Assembly (NCBI RefSeq): GCF_900105615.1
Contig: NZ_LT630003.1
Coordinates: 4,714,001 to 4,778,000 of the forward strand
DNA from: Lacrimispora sphenoides JCM 1415
Lineage (GTDB): Bacteria; Bacillota; Clostridia; Lachnospirales; Lachnospiraceae
Direction: 5' to 3'
Length of the DNA stretch: 64,000 bases
The translations under genes were made by a program, and so were the position numbers. Every line of letters begins with the position of its first letter. Position 1 is the stretch's first letter. Below are positions 8,533 to 16,899 of this stretch, piece after piece. The notes under the pieces are model-generated. The model was not told where the DNA came from. It did not search any database and saw only the letters and a list, made by a program, of their open reading frames with translations.

Positions 8533-9350
8533 GTTTATATGACAAGATATTTCCGCCCAGGAAAATCGTATTGTCCAGCGGAAAGACCGTCTTTCGGCCG
8601 GCTTCCAGGTTTCCTCTGATCGCTTTGATCCTGGTATTTTTAACCGCGCTTTCCGTGAAAATCACCGGCTTTGACATGAGGGTCTTGCTGGAAAGGGGAA
8701 ACCAGTTCTTTGTTATATTGGGAATGATGGTTCCTCCGGCATTTTCCTATAGCTCTCAGGTGTGGAAGCCCTTATTTGACACCATTAAGATGTCGCTTCT
8801 GGGAACCGTGGTTGGCGCGGTGCTGGTCGTTCCCTTTGCAATGGCTGCTTCCACCAACATCATAAAAAGCACTACAGTCGTCAGTGCCATGAGATTGTTC
8901 TTAAGCATTGTAAGGACACTTCCCACTCTGGTAACCGCTCTGATCGCCACTTATGTGTTCGGCCTTGGCACCCTGGCAGGAACTACGGCCATTACCGTTT
9001 TCACCTTTGCCTATATGGGTAAGATTTTATATGAAGAGATCGAAACTGCCGATATGGGAGCCTTTGAGGCTATGGAAGCTATAGGAGCCACCAAGGTCCG
9101 GGCCTTTGTGAGCGCCATTATTCCCCAGGTACTTCCTTCCTATATATCCAATGGATTGTTTTGTTTTGAAGGAAATGTCCGCTATGCAGCGATTTTAGGC
9201 TACGTGGGCGCAGGCGGCCTTGGGCTGATTTTAAATGAGAAGTTAGGCTGGAGAGAATACCCCAGTGTGGGCATGATTCTTATCATGCTGTTTGTTGCCG
9301 TATTTTTAATTGAGTCGGTGAGCCGTTACTGCCGCCGGAAACTGGTGTAG
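8529..9350 (+). CDS. phnE: PhnE-like ABC permease 1
   Basis: Membrane permease of the phosphonate-type importer (BPD_transp_1 fold). It has about six hydrophobic helices and the EAA loop toward the end, EAMEAIGATKVRAFVSAIIPQVLPS, followed by the family's GGLGLIL. 273 residues. It overlaps phnC by four bases and precedes a second, related permease by 12 bases, giving a heterodimeric channel as in many Firmicute phn systems. Confidence 0.9.
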   Translation: MSLYDKIFPPRKIVLSSGKTVFRPASRFPLIALILVFLTALSVKITGFDMRVLLERGNQFFVILGMMVPPAFSYSSQVWKPLFDTIKMSLLGTVVGAVLVVPFAMAASTNIIKSTTVVSAMRLFLSIVRTLPTLVTALIATYVFGLGTLAGTTAITVFTFAYMGKILYEEIETADMGAFEAMEAIGATKVRAFVSAIIPQVLPSYISNGLFCFEGNVRYAAILGYVGAGGLGLILNEKLGWREYPSVGMILIMLFVAVFLIESVSRYCRRKLV

Positions 9351-9362
9351 GAGGGCCGACTG

Positions 9363-10172
9363 ATGAATAAACAGATTGAAAAAGCATATGAAGAACGCCC
9401 AAGAAACACAGTATACCGGATAACCGTGTCCGTGGTTATCCTGGCCCTCATTCTATGGTCCGGTTCTGCCGTGGATTTTTCAGGAAGCGGACTTGGAGGA
9501 CTTAAGATAGCCGGAAATATTTTAAACGGGATTATTCACCCGGATAGGAAACTGCTGTTTAATCTGACCGTACAGGGAGTTCCGTACCTTCTTTTGGAAA
9601 CGGTCTGCATTGCATTTTTAGGAACCATTGTGGGGGCATTTCTTGCCATTCCATTATCCTTTTTATCCGCTTCCAATTTGATGCCGGCTCCCATAGCCTA
9701 TTTGAGCCGTTTGGTGATTATGGCGGTGAGGACCATTCCGGCCTTTGTATATGGCCTTATGTTCATCCGCGTCAGCGGACCCGGTGCTTTTACCGGCCTT
9801 TTAACCATGTCCGTCTGCTCCATCGGCATGGTATCCAAAATGTATATTGAAGCCATTGAGGATCTGGACACCAGGATTCTGGAATCCTTAGATGCCTGCG
9901 GCTGCAATACGTTCCAGAAAATCCGGTATGGAATCCTGCCCCAGCTGATTCCCAATTTTGCATCTACGGTTATCTACCGGTTTGATATTAACTTAAGGGA
10001 TGCAACGGTTCTGGGACTGGTGGGAGCCGGAGGAATAGGAGCGCCCCTGATCTTTGCCATGAATGCCTACCGGTGGAATGAGGCGGGAGCTATTCTGGTC
10101 GGCCTTGTGGTTTTAGTTCTTATCGTGGAATACATATCCACCAAAATACGCGTGAAGCTGGCCAGGGGGTGA
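9363..10172 (+). CDS. phnE: PhnE-like ABC permease 2
   Basis: Second PhnE paralogue, 269 residues, with the same topology; EAA loop ESLDACGCNTFQKIRYG near 180, then GAGGIGAPL. ATG 9363 has AGGAGGGC seven bases upstream. The gene ends four bases before the TTG start of the phosphoesterase, so the two are coupled. Confidence 0.9.
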   Translation: MNKQIEKAYEERPRNTVYRITVSVVILALILWSGSAVDFSGSGLGGLKIAGNILNGIIHPDRKLLFNLTVQGVPYLLLETVCIAFLGTIVGAFLAIPLSFLSASNLMPAPIAYLSRLVIMAVRTIPAFVYGLMFIRVSGPGAFTGLLTMSVCSIGMVSKMYIEAIEDLDTRILESLDACGCNTFQKIRYGILPQLIPNFASTVIYRFDINLRDATVLGLVGAGGIGAPLIFAMNAYRWNEAGAILVGLVVLVLIVEYISTKIRVKLARG

Positions 10173-10176
10173 TCAG

Positions 10177-11694
10177 TTGGAGAAACAGGCAAGAATTTAT
10201 TACACCTCGGATGTGCACGGATACCTGTTCCCCACCTCTTACGGAGACAGAGAAGAACGGCCCATGGGACTTTTAAACTGTATCTCCAACTTTCAAAAAG
10301 ATGGAAATACTCTTGTATTTGACGGAGGGGATACGCTGCAGGGGGCGCCCTTTGCCACCTATATCACGTCCCGGAAGGAAGCTGTCCCTGGAATAAATCC
10401 CATAGCAAGGGTATACAATGAGGCAGGTTACGATGCCGTTGTTCCGGGAAATCATGATTTTAATTTTGGCTATGAGTGTCTTTCTGAATACGTTCAGGCG
10501 CTTAAAGGAATCTGTCTCTGTGCCAATGCCAGAGACTTAGAGGGAAAGGCACAGATATCGAGGAGCCATATCTTTACGCTGGAAAATGGGCTTCGCCTGG
10601 GAGTGACCGGTGTTGTGACGGATTATGTTAACGTGTGGGAGCAGCCGGAGCATTTAGAGAAGATCCACATTACCGATGCGTTTGAAGCGGCGGCAGAAGA
10701 GCTGCAAAATTTAAAAAGCCAGGCAGATGTCACCGTTTGCATCTATCACGGCGGCTATGAATGTGATCTTGATAATGGAATGGTTTTAAGTACATCAGGA
10801 GAAAATGTGGGCTGCCGCATTTTAAAGGAGCTGGATTACGACATCCTTTTGACTGCCCACCAGCACATGTCAGTTCCTGGAAGAGATTTATTCGGAACCC
10901 ATACCCTGCAGCTGGCTCCTAATGCCGCACAGTATGCCTGCCTGGATATCAGGCTTGATAACGGGAAGGTTTCGGTGAAATCTTCCATATGCCCTGCAGG
11001 GGAGGTTCATGGGAAAGAGCCTTACGAGTCTCTGCTTCCTCTGGAGGAAGCGGTACAGGAATGGCTGGATGCGGACATCGGCCGCTTAAGGGAGCCGGTT
11101 CCGGAAAAGAGCAAGCTTGATATGGCCCTCTATGGGTCGCCCATCGCAGATTTTTTCAATCAGGTCCAGCTTAGCTATACGGGAGCGGATATCTCCTGCG
11201 TTGGCCTGGGAAATTCGCCTATCAGCCTGCCGGATCATGTGACGATGCGGGATCTGGTGTGGGTCTACCCGTTTTCCAATACCCTTGTGGTCCTTGAGGT
11301 AAAGGAAGAGTTTCTTAAAAAGGCTTTGGAGCGCTGCGCTGAATATTTTACTTTAAAAGATGGGAATATTGAGATATCAGACGTGTTCTTAAAGCCTAAA
11401 GTGGAGCATTATAATTATGATTATTTTTCCGGGATCACCTTTGAATTGGACTTAAAAGAGTCAGTGGGAAACCGGGTGAAGAAGATCCTGTATAAAGGAG
11501 AACCTCTTGCCGGCCGCACCTTAAGCCTTTGCATGAGCGATTACCGGGCCAGCGGCACCGGAGGTTATGAGGTATACAGGGAATGCCGGGTTATAAAACG
11601 CATTGGAACAGAGGTTCCGCAGATGGCTCTGGAGTATTTGCGTAAGCATTCTGTGGTGGAGATTGTTAATAACGGCGGGCTGGTTCTGCTATAA
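10177..11694 (+). CDS. Cytoplasmic 5'-nucleotidase / 2',3'-cyclic phosphodiesterase family protein
   Basis: UshA/CpdB/YunD-type metallophosphoesterase, expected to release phosphate from nucleotides, nucleotide sugars or cyclic nucleotides. The N-terminal metallophosphatase domain shows the five metal-binding blocks: TSDVHGYL (about 9-16), DGGDT (about 48), GNHDFNFG (near 92), CIYHGG (near 192) and TAHQHMS (near 228). The C-terminal nucleotidase domain runs from about 300 to 505. No signal peptide or anchor is visible, unlike secreted UshA, so the enzyme should act inside the cell on the imported compound. The start is TTG with AGGGGG just upstream, overlapping the end of the second permease. 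Confidence 0.85.
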   Translation: MEKQARIYYTSDVHGYLFPTSYGDREERPMGLLNCISNFQKDGNTLVFDGGDTLQGAPFATYITSRKEAVPGINPIARVYNEAGYDAVVPGNHDFNFGYECLSEYVQALKGICLCANARDLEGKAQISRSHIFTLENGLRLGVTGVVTDYVNVWEQPEHLEKIHITDAFEAAAEELQNLKSQADVTVCIYHGGYECDLDNGMVLSTSGENVGCRILKELDYDILLTAHQHMSVPGRDLFGTHTLQLAPNAAQYACLDIRLDNGKVSVKSSICPAGEVHGKEPYESLLPLEEAVQEWLDADIGRLREPVPEKSKLDMALYGSPIADFFNQVQLSYTGADISCVGLGNSPISLPDHVTMRDLVWVYPFSNTLVVLEVKEEFLKKALERCAEYFTLKDGNIEISDVFLKPKVEHYNYDYFSGITFELDLKESVGNRVKKILYKGEPLAGRTLSLCMSDYRASGTGGYEVYRECRVIKRIGTEVPQMALEYLRKHSVVEIVNNGGLVLL

Positions 11695-11800
11695 TAGCAA
11701 TCCCAGGTCTTTAAAATCAATGAAAATGAAAGAATTAAATTCATTTTTTAAATCAGTAAATTTATAAAATAAGTTTATCCGGCCGTTCTTCGTAAATTTC

Positions 11801-11917
11801 TTGACAAAGAACTGCTCTTGCTTTAGTCTAGCCCTATACCGGAGACGGCAGAAAACTTCAAGGCAACGAAGCCATAACATTGTGCATTGGCACAACGAGT
11901 TATGGCTTCATTTTTTT
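11801..11917 (+). promoter_or_regulatory. amt promoter and terminator-type attenuator leader
   Basis: TTGACA (11801-11806), 17-base spacer, TAGTCT (11824-11829). The leader contains a very strong terminator: GAAGCCATAAC (11868-11878) with GTTATGGCTTC (11899-11909), extended by TTGTGC/GCACAA inside, then seven Ts (11911-11917), all upstream of the amt start. CTTC at 11856-11859 can pair with GAAG 11868-11871, the base of the terminator's left arm, giving a mutually exclusive antiterminator hairpin. Nitrogen genes of clostridia are known to be controlled by ANTAR-type antiterminator proteins; that mechanism here is inference. Confidence 0.7.
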
Positions 11918-11942
11918 GAATCTAAAAGGAGGAGCTGCAATT

Positions 11943-13178
11943 ATGGATCATGGAGATTTGGCCTGGCTTTTGATCAGCTCGGCCCTGGTTTTTATTATGA
12001 CGCCGGGGCTGGCATTTTTTTACGGAGGTCTGGTAAAACGCAAAAATGTTATTAATATGATGATGTCATCAGCCATCATCATGGGAGTCGGATCTGTTAT
12101 GTGGGTTTTGGTCGGCTTTTCCCTGTCTTTCAGCGGTGACCTGGGAGGAGTCATCGGTGATTTAAGATGGGCCGGCCTCAATTTCAACACCTTTACGGAC
12201 ACAACCCTGCCTTATCCCAACACCTTGGCCTTTGCCATATTTCAGATGATGTTTGCCATCATCGCCCCGGCTCTGATCACGGGAGCCATTGCGGAGCGGA
12301 TGAAGTTTGCTTCCCTCGTTCTTTTTATGGTGCTCTGGTCATTGATCGTTTATTATCCCCTGGCTCATATGGTATGGGGAGGAGGCTATTTATTCCGGAT
12401 CGGTTCTGTTGATTTTGCAGGAGGAAATGTAGTACATATCAGCTCCGGCGTCAGTGCGCTGGTACTTTCCATTCTCCTTGGCAAACGAAAGAACTTAGGA
12501 AAAGCGCCATACCATCCTCACAATATCCCCTTCGTATTTCTGGGGGCTTCCCTGCTCTGGTTTGGCTGGTTTGGTTTTAACGGAGGCAGTGCCCTGGAGG
12601 CAAACGAGCTGGCAGCCCACGCATTTATGACGACTAACACTGCAGCGGCCTCTGCCCTCCTTTCCTGGGTACTGGTGGAGGTTATAAAGAACGGAAAGCC
12701 AACCCTAGTGGGCGCTTCCACCGGTCTGGTCATCGGCCTGGTGGCCATAACTCCCGGCGCCGGCTTTGTACCGGTCTGGGCGGCAATCATTATCGGAGGA
12801 CTTGTCAGCCCTATTTGTTATTTTTTTATCGATTATGTGAAATCCAGATTTGGCTATGATGATGCCTTAGATGTATTCGGATGCCACGGGATCGGTGGTA
12901 TCTGGGGCGGGATTGCCACCGGAATATTTGGGAAAACCAGCATTAATCCGGGGGCGGCCTGGAACGGCCTTGCATTTGGTGAAGCCGCTCTTTTCCTCCG
13001 CCAGTTGGCGGCCATTGGGATCACCATTGTGATTGCCGTCATAGGAACTCTGATCGCTGCGAGGCTCACTTCACTTGTTACGAAAGGGATTAAGGTTTCA
13101 AAGAAAGAGGAAGCTCTCGGACTTGATATCTCGGAGCATGGAGAAACCGCTTATCCCGCATTTAACGGAATGGATTAA
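11943..13178 (+). CDS. amt: Ammonium transporter (Amt family)
   Basis: Trimeric ammonium channel of the cytoplasmic membrane. The 411 residues contain eleven hydrophobic helices and family hallmarks: ALVFIMTPGLAFFYGGL at the N-terminus, a Trp-rich WFGWFGFNGGS stretch, and the pore histidines in VVHISSG and FGCHGIGG. ATG 11943 was chosen because AAAAGGAGG lies eight bases upstream and the protein then begins at the first helix; an upstream in-frame ATG at 11880 would sit inside the leader terminator. It is followed 19 bases later by glnK, the classic regulator pair. Confidence 0.95.
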   Translation: MDHGDLAWLLISSALVFIMTPGLAFFYGGLVKRKNVINMMMSSAIIMGVGSVMWVLVGFSLSFSGDLGGVIGDLRWAGLNFNTFTDTTLPYPNTLAFAIFQMMFAIIAPALITGAIAERMKFASLVLFMVLWSLIVYYPLAHMVWGGGYLFRIGSVDFAGGNVVHISSGVSALVLSILLGKRKNLGKAPYHPHNIPFVFLGASLLWFGWFGFNGGSALEANELAAHAFMTTNTAAASALLSWVLVEVIKNGKPTLVGASTGLVIGLVAITPGAGFVPVWAAIIIGGLVSPICYFFIDYVKSRFGYDDALDVFGCHGIGGIWGGIATGIFGKTSINPGAAWNGLAFGEAALFLRQLAAIGITIVIAVIGTLIAARLTSLVTKGIKVSKKEEALGLDISEHGETAYPAFNGMD

Positions 13179-13197
13179 GAGAAAGGAGGGCCGCCAT

Positions 13198-13539
13198 ATG
13201 AAAAAAATAGAAGCATATATCCGTCCGGAGAAACTGGAGGAAATTAAGGAAGTCATAGATAAGCTTAACTTAAATGGCTTAAGCGTCATGCAGGTCATGG
13301 GCTGCGGAAACCAGAAGGGCTGGACGGAGTTTGTCCGGGGTGTTGAAGTGGATTATAACTTTCTCACAAAAATCAAAATCGAGACGGTAGTGCCGGATGA
13401 ACAGGCGGAGGCTGTTGCCTCCTGTATCGCAGACAGGGCTTATACCGGAGAATTTGGCGATGGGAAGATATTTATATCCGATGTACAAGATGCCATCAGG
13501 ATCCGCACCGGAGAGAGAGGAGTTGACGCGGTCAAATAA
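13198..13539 (+). CDS. glnK: P-II nitrogen regulatory protein (GlnK type)
   Basis: Trimeric signalling protein that binds ATP/ADP and 2-oxoglutarate and blocks the Amt channel with its T-loop. 113 residues, usual P-II length; MKKIEAYIRPEKLEEI at the N-terminus, T-loop GNQKGWTEFVRG (38-49), ADP-binding GEFGDGKIFISDV and RIRTGERG. The residue matching Tyr51, uridylylated in proteobacteria (RGxEY), is Val, with a Tyr two positions later (Tyr53), so uridylylation at the canonical site is not possible. ATG 13198 has GAAAGGAGGG upstream; the frame opens earlier but only in overlap with amt. Confidence 0.93.
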   Translation: MKKIEAYIRPEKLEEIKEVIDKLNLNGLSVMQVMGCGNQKGWTEFVRGVEVDYNFLTKIKIETVVPDEQAEAVASCIADRAYTGEFGDGKIFISDVQDAIRIRTGERGVDAVK

Positions 13540-13554
13540 GGAAGATCCTTCTAT

Positions 13555-13594
13555 CTGCCTTGCTTCTGATAAATGAGAGGCAGGGCAGTTATTT
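13555..13594 (+). terminator. Terminator of the amt-glnK operon
   Basis: CTGCCTTGC (13555-13563) pairs, with one G-U, with GCAGGGCAG (13580-13588); TTATTTT follows. Confidence 0.6.
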
Positions 13595-13680
13595 TGCCAA
13601 AATATACATTTACTCATGTCGAAAAGCTTTGTCGAGGTATCAAAAACCGACGCAAAGGTCATAATTTATATTGTCCCCGT

Positions 13681-13709
13681 TGAAAGAATATTCATTTTTA
13701 AGTATAATA
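13681..13709 (+). promoter_or_regulatory. Promoter of the stand-alone receiver gene
   Basis: TTGAAA (13681-13686), 17-base spacer, TATAAT (13704-13709). The gene starts 46 bases later behind ATGGAGGAATT. Confidence 0.7.
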
Positions 13710-13754
13710 GTATTATTACATTCAATGAAAAAGAGATAAAACCATGGAGGAATT

Positions 13755-14132
13755 ATGAACATCAGAGTTGTAGTAGTGGATAACTCAGAGGAATTATTAA
13801 TCAAGCTGACTCGTATTTTAAAGGAAATAGACGGAATTGAGCTGTGCGGAAGCTTCAATGATGCCATTACTGCCATGCAATATGTGAGAGAAAATCCGGT
13901 AGATATGGTGTTTTCGGATGTGGTCATGCCGGACATCAGCGGAATTACTCTCGCAGCTAAGCTTTATGAACTTCCGGCCCCACCGGAGGTAGTGCTTCTT
14001 TCCGGCATTCCCGGCTTTTCGCTGGAAGCCTGGAAGATACGTGCTTTTGGCTTTATTATAAAGCCTTATACAAAAACGCAGATTATTAAAATGATTGATC
14101 AATATAGAATGAATAAAAGAGTAGTCGTATAA
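13755..14132 (+). CDS. Stand-alone response regulator receiver domain protein
   Basis: Single CheY-like receiver of 125 residues with no output domain. Phospho-acceptor Asp55 (VFSDVVMPD), Ser83 in LLSGIP at the Thr/Ser switch position and Lys103 in IIKPYTK are present. The usual acidic pair at the N-terminus is Asp9-Asn10 instead of Asp-Asp/Glu. No histidine kinase is nearby. It has its own promoter, lies between amt-glnK and gdpP, and is followed by a hairpin. Its partner and output are unknown; it could act by protein contact as CheY does. Confidence 0.8.
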   Translation: MNIRVVVVDNSEELLIKLTRILKEIDGIELCGSFNDAITAMQYVRENPVDMVFSDVVMPDISGITLAAKLYELPAPPEVVLLSGIPGFSLEAWKIRAFGFIIKPYTKTQIIKMIDQYRMNKRVVV

Positions 14133-14210
14133 AGTACGTAGAACATAGCAGGCGGTGATTTTTGCCTTCACATGGCAGGATAAGTCTGGGATATAATGGT
14201 TAAACAGTCA

Positions 14211-14250
14211 AAAGGGGTTTTTGCGTTTTCTGTAACGCAAAAACCCTTAA
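14211..14250. terminator. Hairpin between receiver gene and gdpP
   Basis: A 13-bp perfect stem, GGGTTTTTGCGTT (14215-14227) with AACGCAAAAACCC (14234-14246). The T run lies within the stem; downstream bases are A-rich, so it terminates weakly on the plus strand. Confidence 0.55.
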
Positions 14251-14305
14251 AAAATCATTTCAAATCTACGGAAAGCCTTGTATTTCCTTACTTTTTGTAA
14301 TTTAA

Positions 14306-14334
14306 TGGACGAACCCAGATGACTATGATATAAT
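14306..14334 (+). promoter_or_regulatory. gdpP-rplI-dnaB promoter
   Basis: TGGACG (14306-14311), 17-base spacer, TATAAT (14329-14334). The -35 is a two-mismatch box; the start codon lies 48 bases downstream. Confidence 0.55.
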
Positions 14335-14381
14335 GATAAGACAGTGAAAAAGAGAACCCTTTTTTCCATAAGGAGAAAGAT

Positions 14382-16442
14382 ATGAAAGAAAAGTTCAAAA
14401 TAAAGGGACAGCTAAGGACGTATATGCAGTGGCCGCTTTATCTAAGCGCACTGCTGATCGCCGCCAATACGGTGATCGGCGCTGCCAGTACAAAGGCGGG
14501 CATTATAATGGCAGTTTTTACGCTATTGTATGTTGGTATAGCAGTCTGGCTTTATACTTACAGAAGGAGACTTCTGATGAGCGGCCTTGTGGAATTTTCT
14601 GCGGAATATTCCTGGATGCAGAAGCAGCTTCTTACTGATCTGGAACTTCCGTATGCAATGGCGGATGTAGACGGAAGGATTTTCTGGGGGAATACAGCGT
14701 TTTCAGAGGTACTGGGGGAAGAAAAGCCTCTAAAAGTCGCAAAAAAGAACCTCATGACTATTTTTCCGGAGATTACGAAGGAAGTGTTAAAGCTTAACGA
14801 TGGAATGGCCGTTTTGCATGCCGCACGCAATGAAAGGAAATACCAGATCCGCTTAAAACCTGTCTTTATGAAAGATTCACCGGAAGCGATTATTTCAACC
14901 GTTGAAGTGGAGGCTGCCGGACAGATGCTCGTGGCAGTCTATCTTTTTGATGAAACGGAGATTCTCTCCTATAAACAGATGGTAGATGATCAGAAAATGG
15001 TGGCCGGTCTTATTTATCTGGATAATTATGATGAGGCGTTAGAGAGTGTGGAAGAAGTGCGCCGTTCTCTGCTTACAGCCCTCATTGACCGGAAGATCAC
15101 GAAGTACATCTCCAATATGAACGGAATCGTTAAGAAGCTGGAGAAAGATAAATATTTTATTTCCATAAAACAGTCCTATATTACTGAACTGAAAGAAAAC
15201 CGTTTTTCGATTCTGGAGGAAGTGAAAACCGTCAATATCGGCAATGAGATGGCAGTGACATTGAGCATTGGCCTTGGTATGAACGGGGATAGCTATTCCA
15301 GAAATTACGAGTTCGCAAGAATCGCTATTGATATGGCCCTTGGACGGGGCGGTGACCAGGCGGTGATAAAGGATGGCGAACGGATCCAGTATTTCGGAGG
15401 CAAGGCCCAGCAGGTAGAGAAGACTACCCGCGTGAAGGCCCGTGTAAAGGCTCACGCCCTCAGAGAGCTGATGGAAACAAAGGACCGGCTGCTTATTATG
15501 GGGCACCGTTTAACGGATATTGATGCCTTTGGCGCTGCAGTCGGAATATACCGCATTGCCACGGCCATGGATAAGAAGGCCCATATCATTATTAATGAAG
15601 TGACGACCTCGGTACGCCCGATTCTAGATCGTTTTGTGGGGAATCCCGATTACCCGGAGGATTTATTCCTGACCGGATCCAAGGCAGCAGAGCTTGTAGA
15701 TGCCAATACTCTGTTGGTGGTGGTGGATGTAAACCGTCCCAGTATCACCGATGCCCCGGAGCTATTGCGTCTTGTTAAGACTATTGTGGTCCTGGACCAT
15801 CACAGGCAGAGCAGTGAGATTATTGACAATGCGGTCCTGTCCTATGTAGAGCCGTATGCTTCCTCCTCCTGTGAGATGGTAGCGGAGGTGCTGCAATACA
15901 TTGCAGACGGAATTAAGATCAAATCGGCGGAAGCAGATGCCCTGTATGCAGGGATCGTCATTGATACCAATAATTTCACCAATCAAACGGGGGTCAGGAC
16001 CTTTGAAGCAGCAGCTTTCTTAAGAAGAAACGGCGCGGATGTGGTCCGTGTGCGGAAGATGTTCCGCGATGACCTGGAAGATTACAAGGCAAAGGCAGAG
16101 GCTGTCCGTGAGGCGGAGATTTTCGAAGGCTGCTTTGCCATCAGCGTGTGTTCCTCGGAAGGAATCGGAAGCCCTACGGTTGTAGGAGCTCAGGCAGCCA
16201 ATGAGCTGCTTGACATAGCCGGGATCAAGGCCTCCATTGTAATGACAGATTATAATCATGCGGTGTATATAAGCGCCCGTTCCATAGATGAAGTCAATGT
16301 ACAGGTCATGATGGAAAAACTGGGCGGCGGCGGACACCGTACCATCGCAGGCGCACAGCTTGCAGGAGTCAGCATTGAAGAAGCCAAAACCCGCGTAAAA
16401 GCGGTTATAAAAGAGATGTTAGAGAAGGGAGACATATCATAA
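14382..16442 (+). CDS. gdpP: Cyclic-di-AMP phosphodiesterase GdpP (DHH family)
   Basis: Membrane-bound enzyme that hydrolyses c-di-AMP to pApA and so sets the level of this osmolyte/cell-wall second messenger. Order: two transmembrane helices (about 16-60), a PAS-like domain (about 85-180), a degenerate GGDEF domain (about 185-350), then the DHH/DHHA1 catalytic module. The catalytic module has TDIDAFG (Asp379, Asp381), LDHH (Asp472-His474) and the DHHA1 motif [10 protein letters not shown] near the end. 686 residues is close to B. subtilis GdpP (659). ATG 14382 has AAGGAG. Its stop overlaps the first base of rplI. The gene order gdpP-rplI-dnaB is conserved in Firmicutes. Confidence 0.95.
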   Translation: MKEKFKIKGQLRTYMQWPLYLSALLIAANTVIGAASTKAGIIMAVFTLLYVGIAVWLYTYRRRLLMSGLVEFSAEYSWMQKQLLTDLELPYAMADVDGRIFWGNTAFSEVLGEEKPLKVAKKNLMTIFPEITKEVLKLNDGMAVLHAARNERKYQIRLKPVFMKDSPEAIISTVEVEAAGQMLVAVYLFDETEILSYKQMVDDQKMVAGLIYLDNYDEALESVEEVRRSLLTALIDRKITKYISNMNGIVKKLEKDKYFISIKQSYITELKENRFSILEEVKTVNIGNEMAVTLSIGLGMNGDSYSRNYEFARIAIDMALGRGGDQAVIKDGERIQYFGGKAQQVEKTTRVKARVKAHALRELMETKDRLLIMGHRLTDIDAFGAAVGIYRIATAMDKKAHIIINEVTTSVRPILDRFVGNPDYPEDLFLTGSKAAELVDANTLLVVVDVNRPSITDAPELLRLVKTIVVLDHHRQSSEIIDNAVLSYVEPYASSSCEMVAEVLQYIADGIKIKSAEADALYAGIVIDTNNFTNQTGVRTFEAAAFLRRNGADVVRVRKMFRDDLEDYKAKAEAVREAEIFEGCFAISVCSSEGIGSPTVVGAQAANELLDIAGIKASIVMTDYNHAVYISARSIDEVNVQVMMEKLGGGGHRTIAGAQLAGVSIEEAKTRVKAVIKEMLEKGDIS

Positions 16443-16888
16443 TGGAAATTGTATTATTAGAAGACGTAAAGGCATTGGGCAAGAAGGGACAGATCGTTAA
16501 GGTTAACGACGGATATGCAAGAAATTTCATTCTCCCTAAAAAGCTGGGAATTGAGGCAACGGCTAAGAATTTAAATGACTTAAAGCTTCAGAAGGCCAAT
16601 GAGGCCAGGATCGCAGCGGAACAGCTGGAGGCAGCAAAGGAGCTTGGAGCCAAGCTTTCAGAAGCAGCTATCACCTTATCCATTCGTGCAGGAGAGGGCG
16701 GAAGAGCCTTTGGCTCCGTATCAGGAAAGGAAATTTCCGCTGCCATTAAGAGCCAGCTGGGATATGACATTGATAAAAAGAAGCTGGTTCTTCCTGAACC
16801 ACTTAAGACCTTTGGTTCCCATGAGGTTCCAATCAAGCTTCATAAAGATGTAACTGCAAAACTGAATGTTAAGGTAGTGGAAAGCTAG
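16442..16888 (+). CDS. rplI: 50S ribosomal protein L9
   Basis: Large-subunit protein that binds 23S rRNA near the L1 stalk base and helps keep the reading frame. 148 residues as in other bacteria; N-terminal signature [19 protein letters not shown] followed by [16 protein letters not shown], a long central helix, then the C-terminal domain. Overlaps gdpP by one base (TAATG) and is followed 11 bases later by dnaB. Confidence 0.97.
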   Translation: MEIVLLEDVKALGKKGQIVKVNDGYARNFILPKKLGIEATAKNLNDLKLQKANEARIAAEQLEAAKELGAKLSEAAITLSIRAGEGGRAFGSVSGKEISAAIKSQLGYDIDKKKLVLPEPLKTFGSHEVPIKLHKDVTAKLNVKVVES

Positions 16889-16899
16889 GAGGCATGAAC

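Noticed and set aside
11880-11942. Amt translation from ATG 11880
   Set aside because: That start lies within the loop of the leader terminator and would add an unrelated N-terminus; ATG 11943 has an ideal ribosome site.
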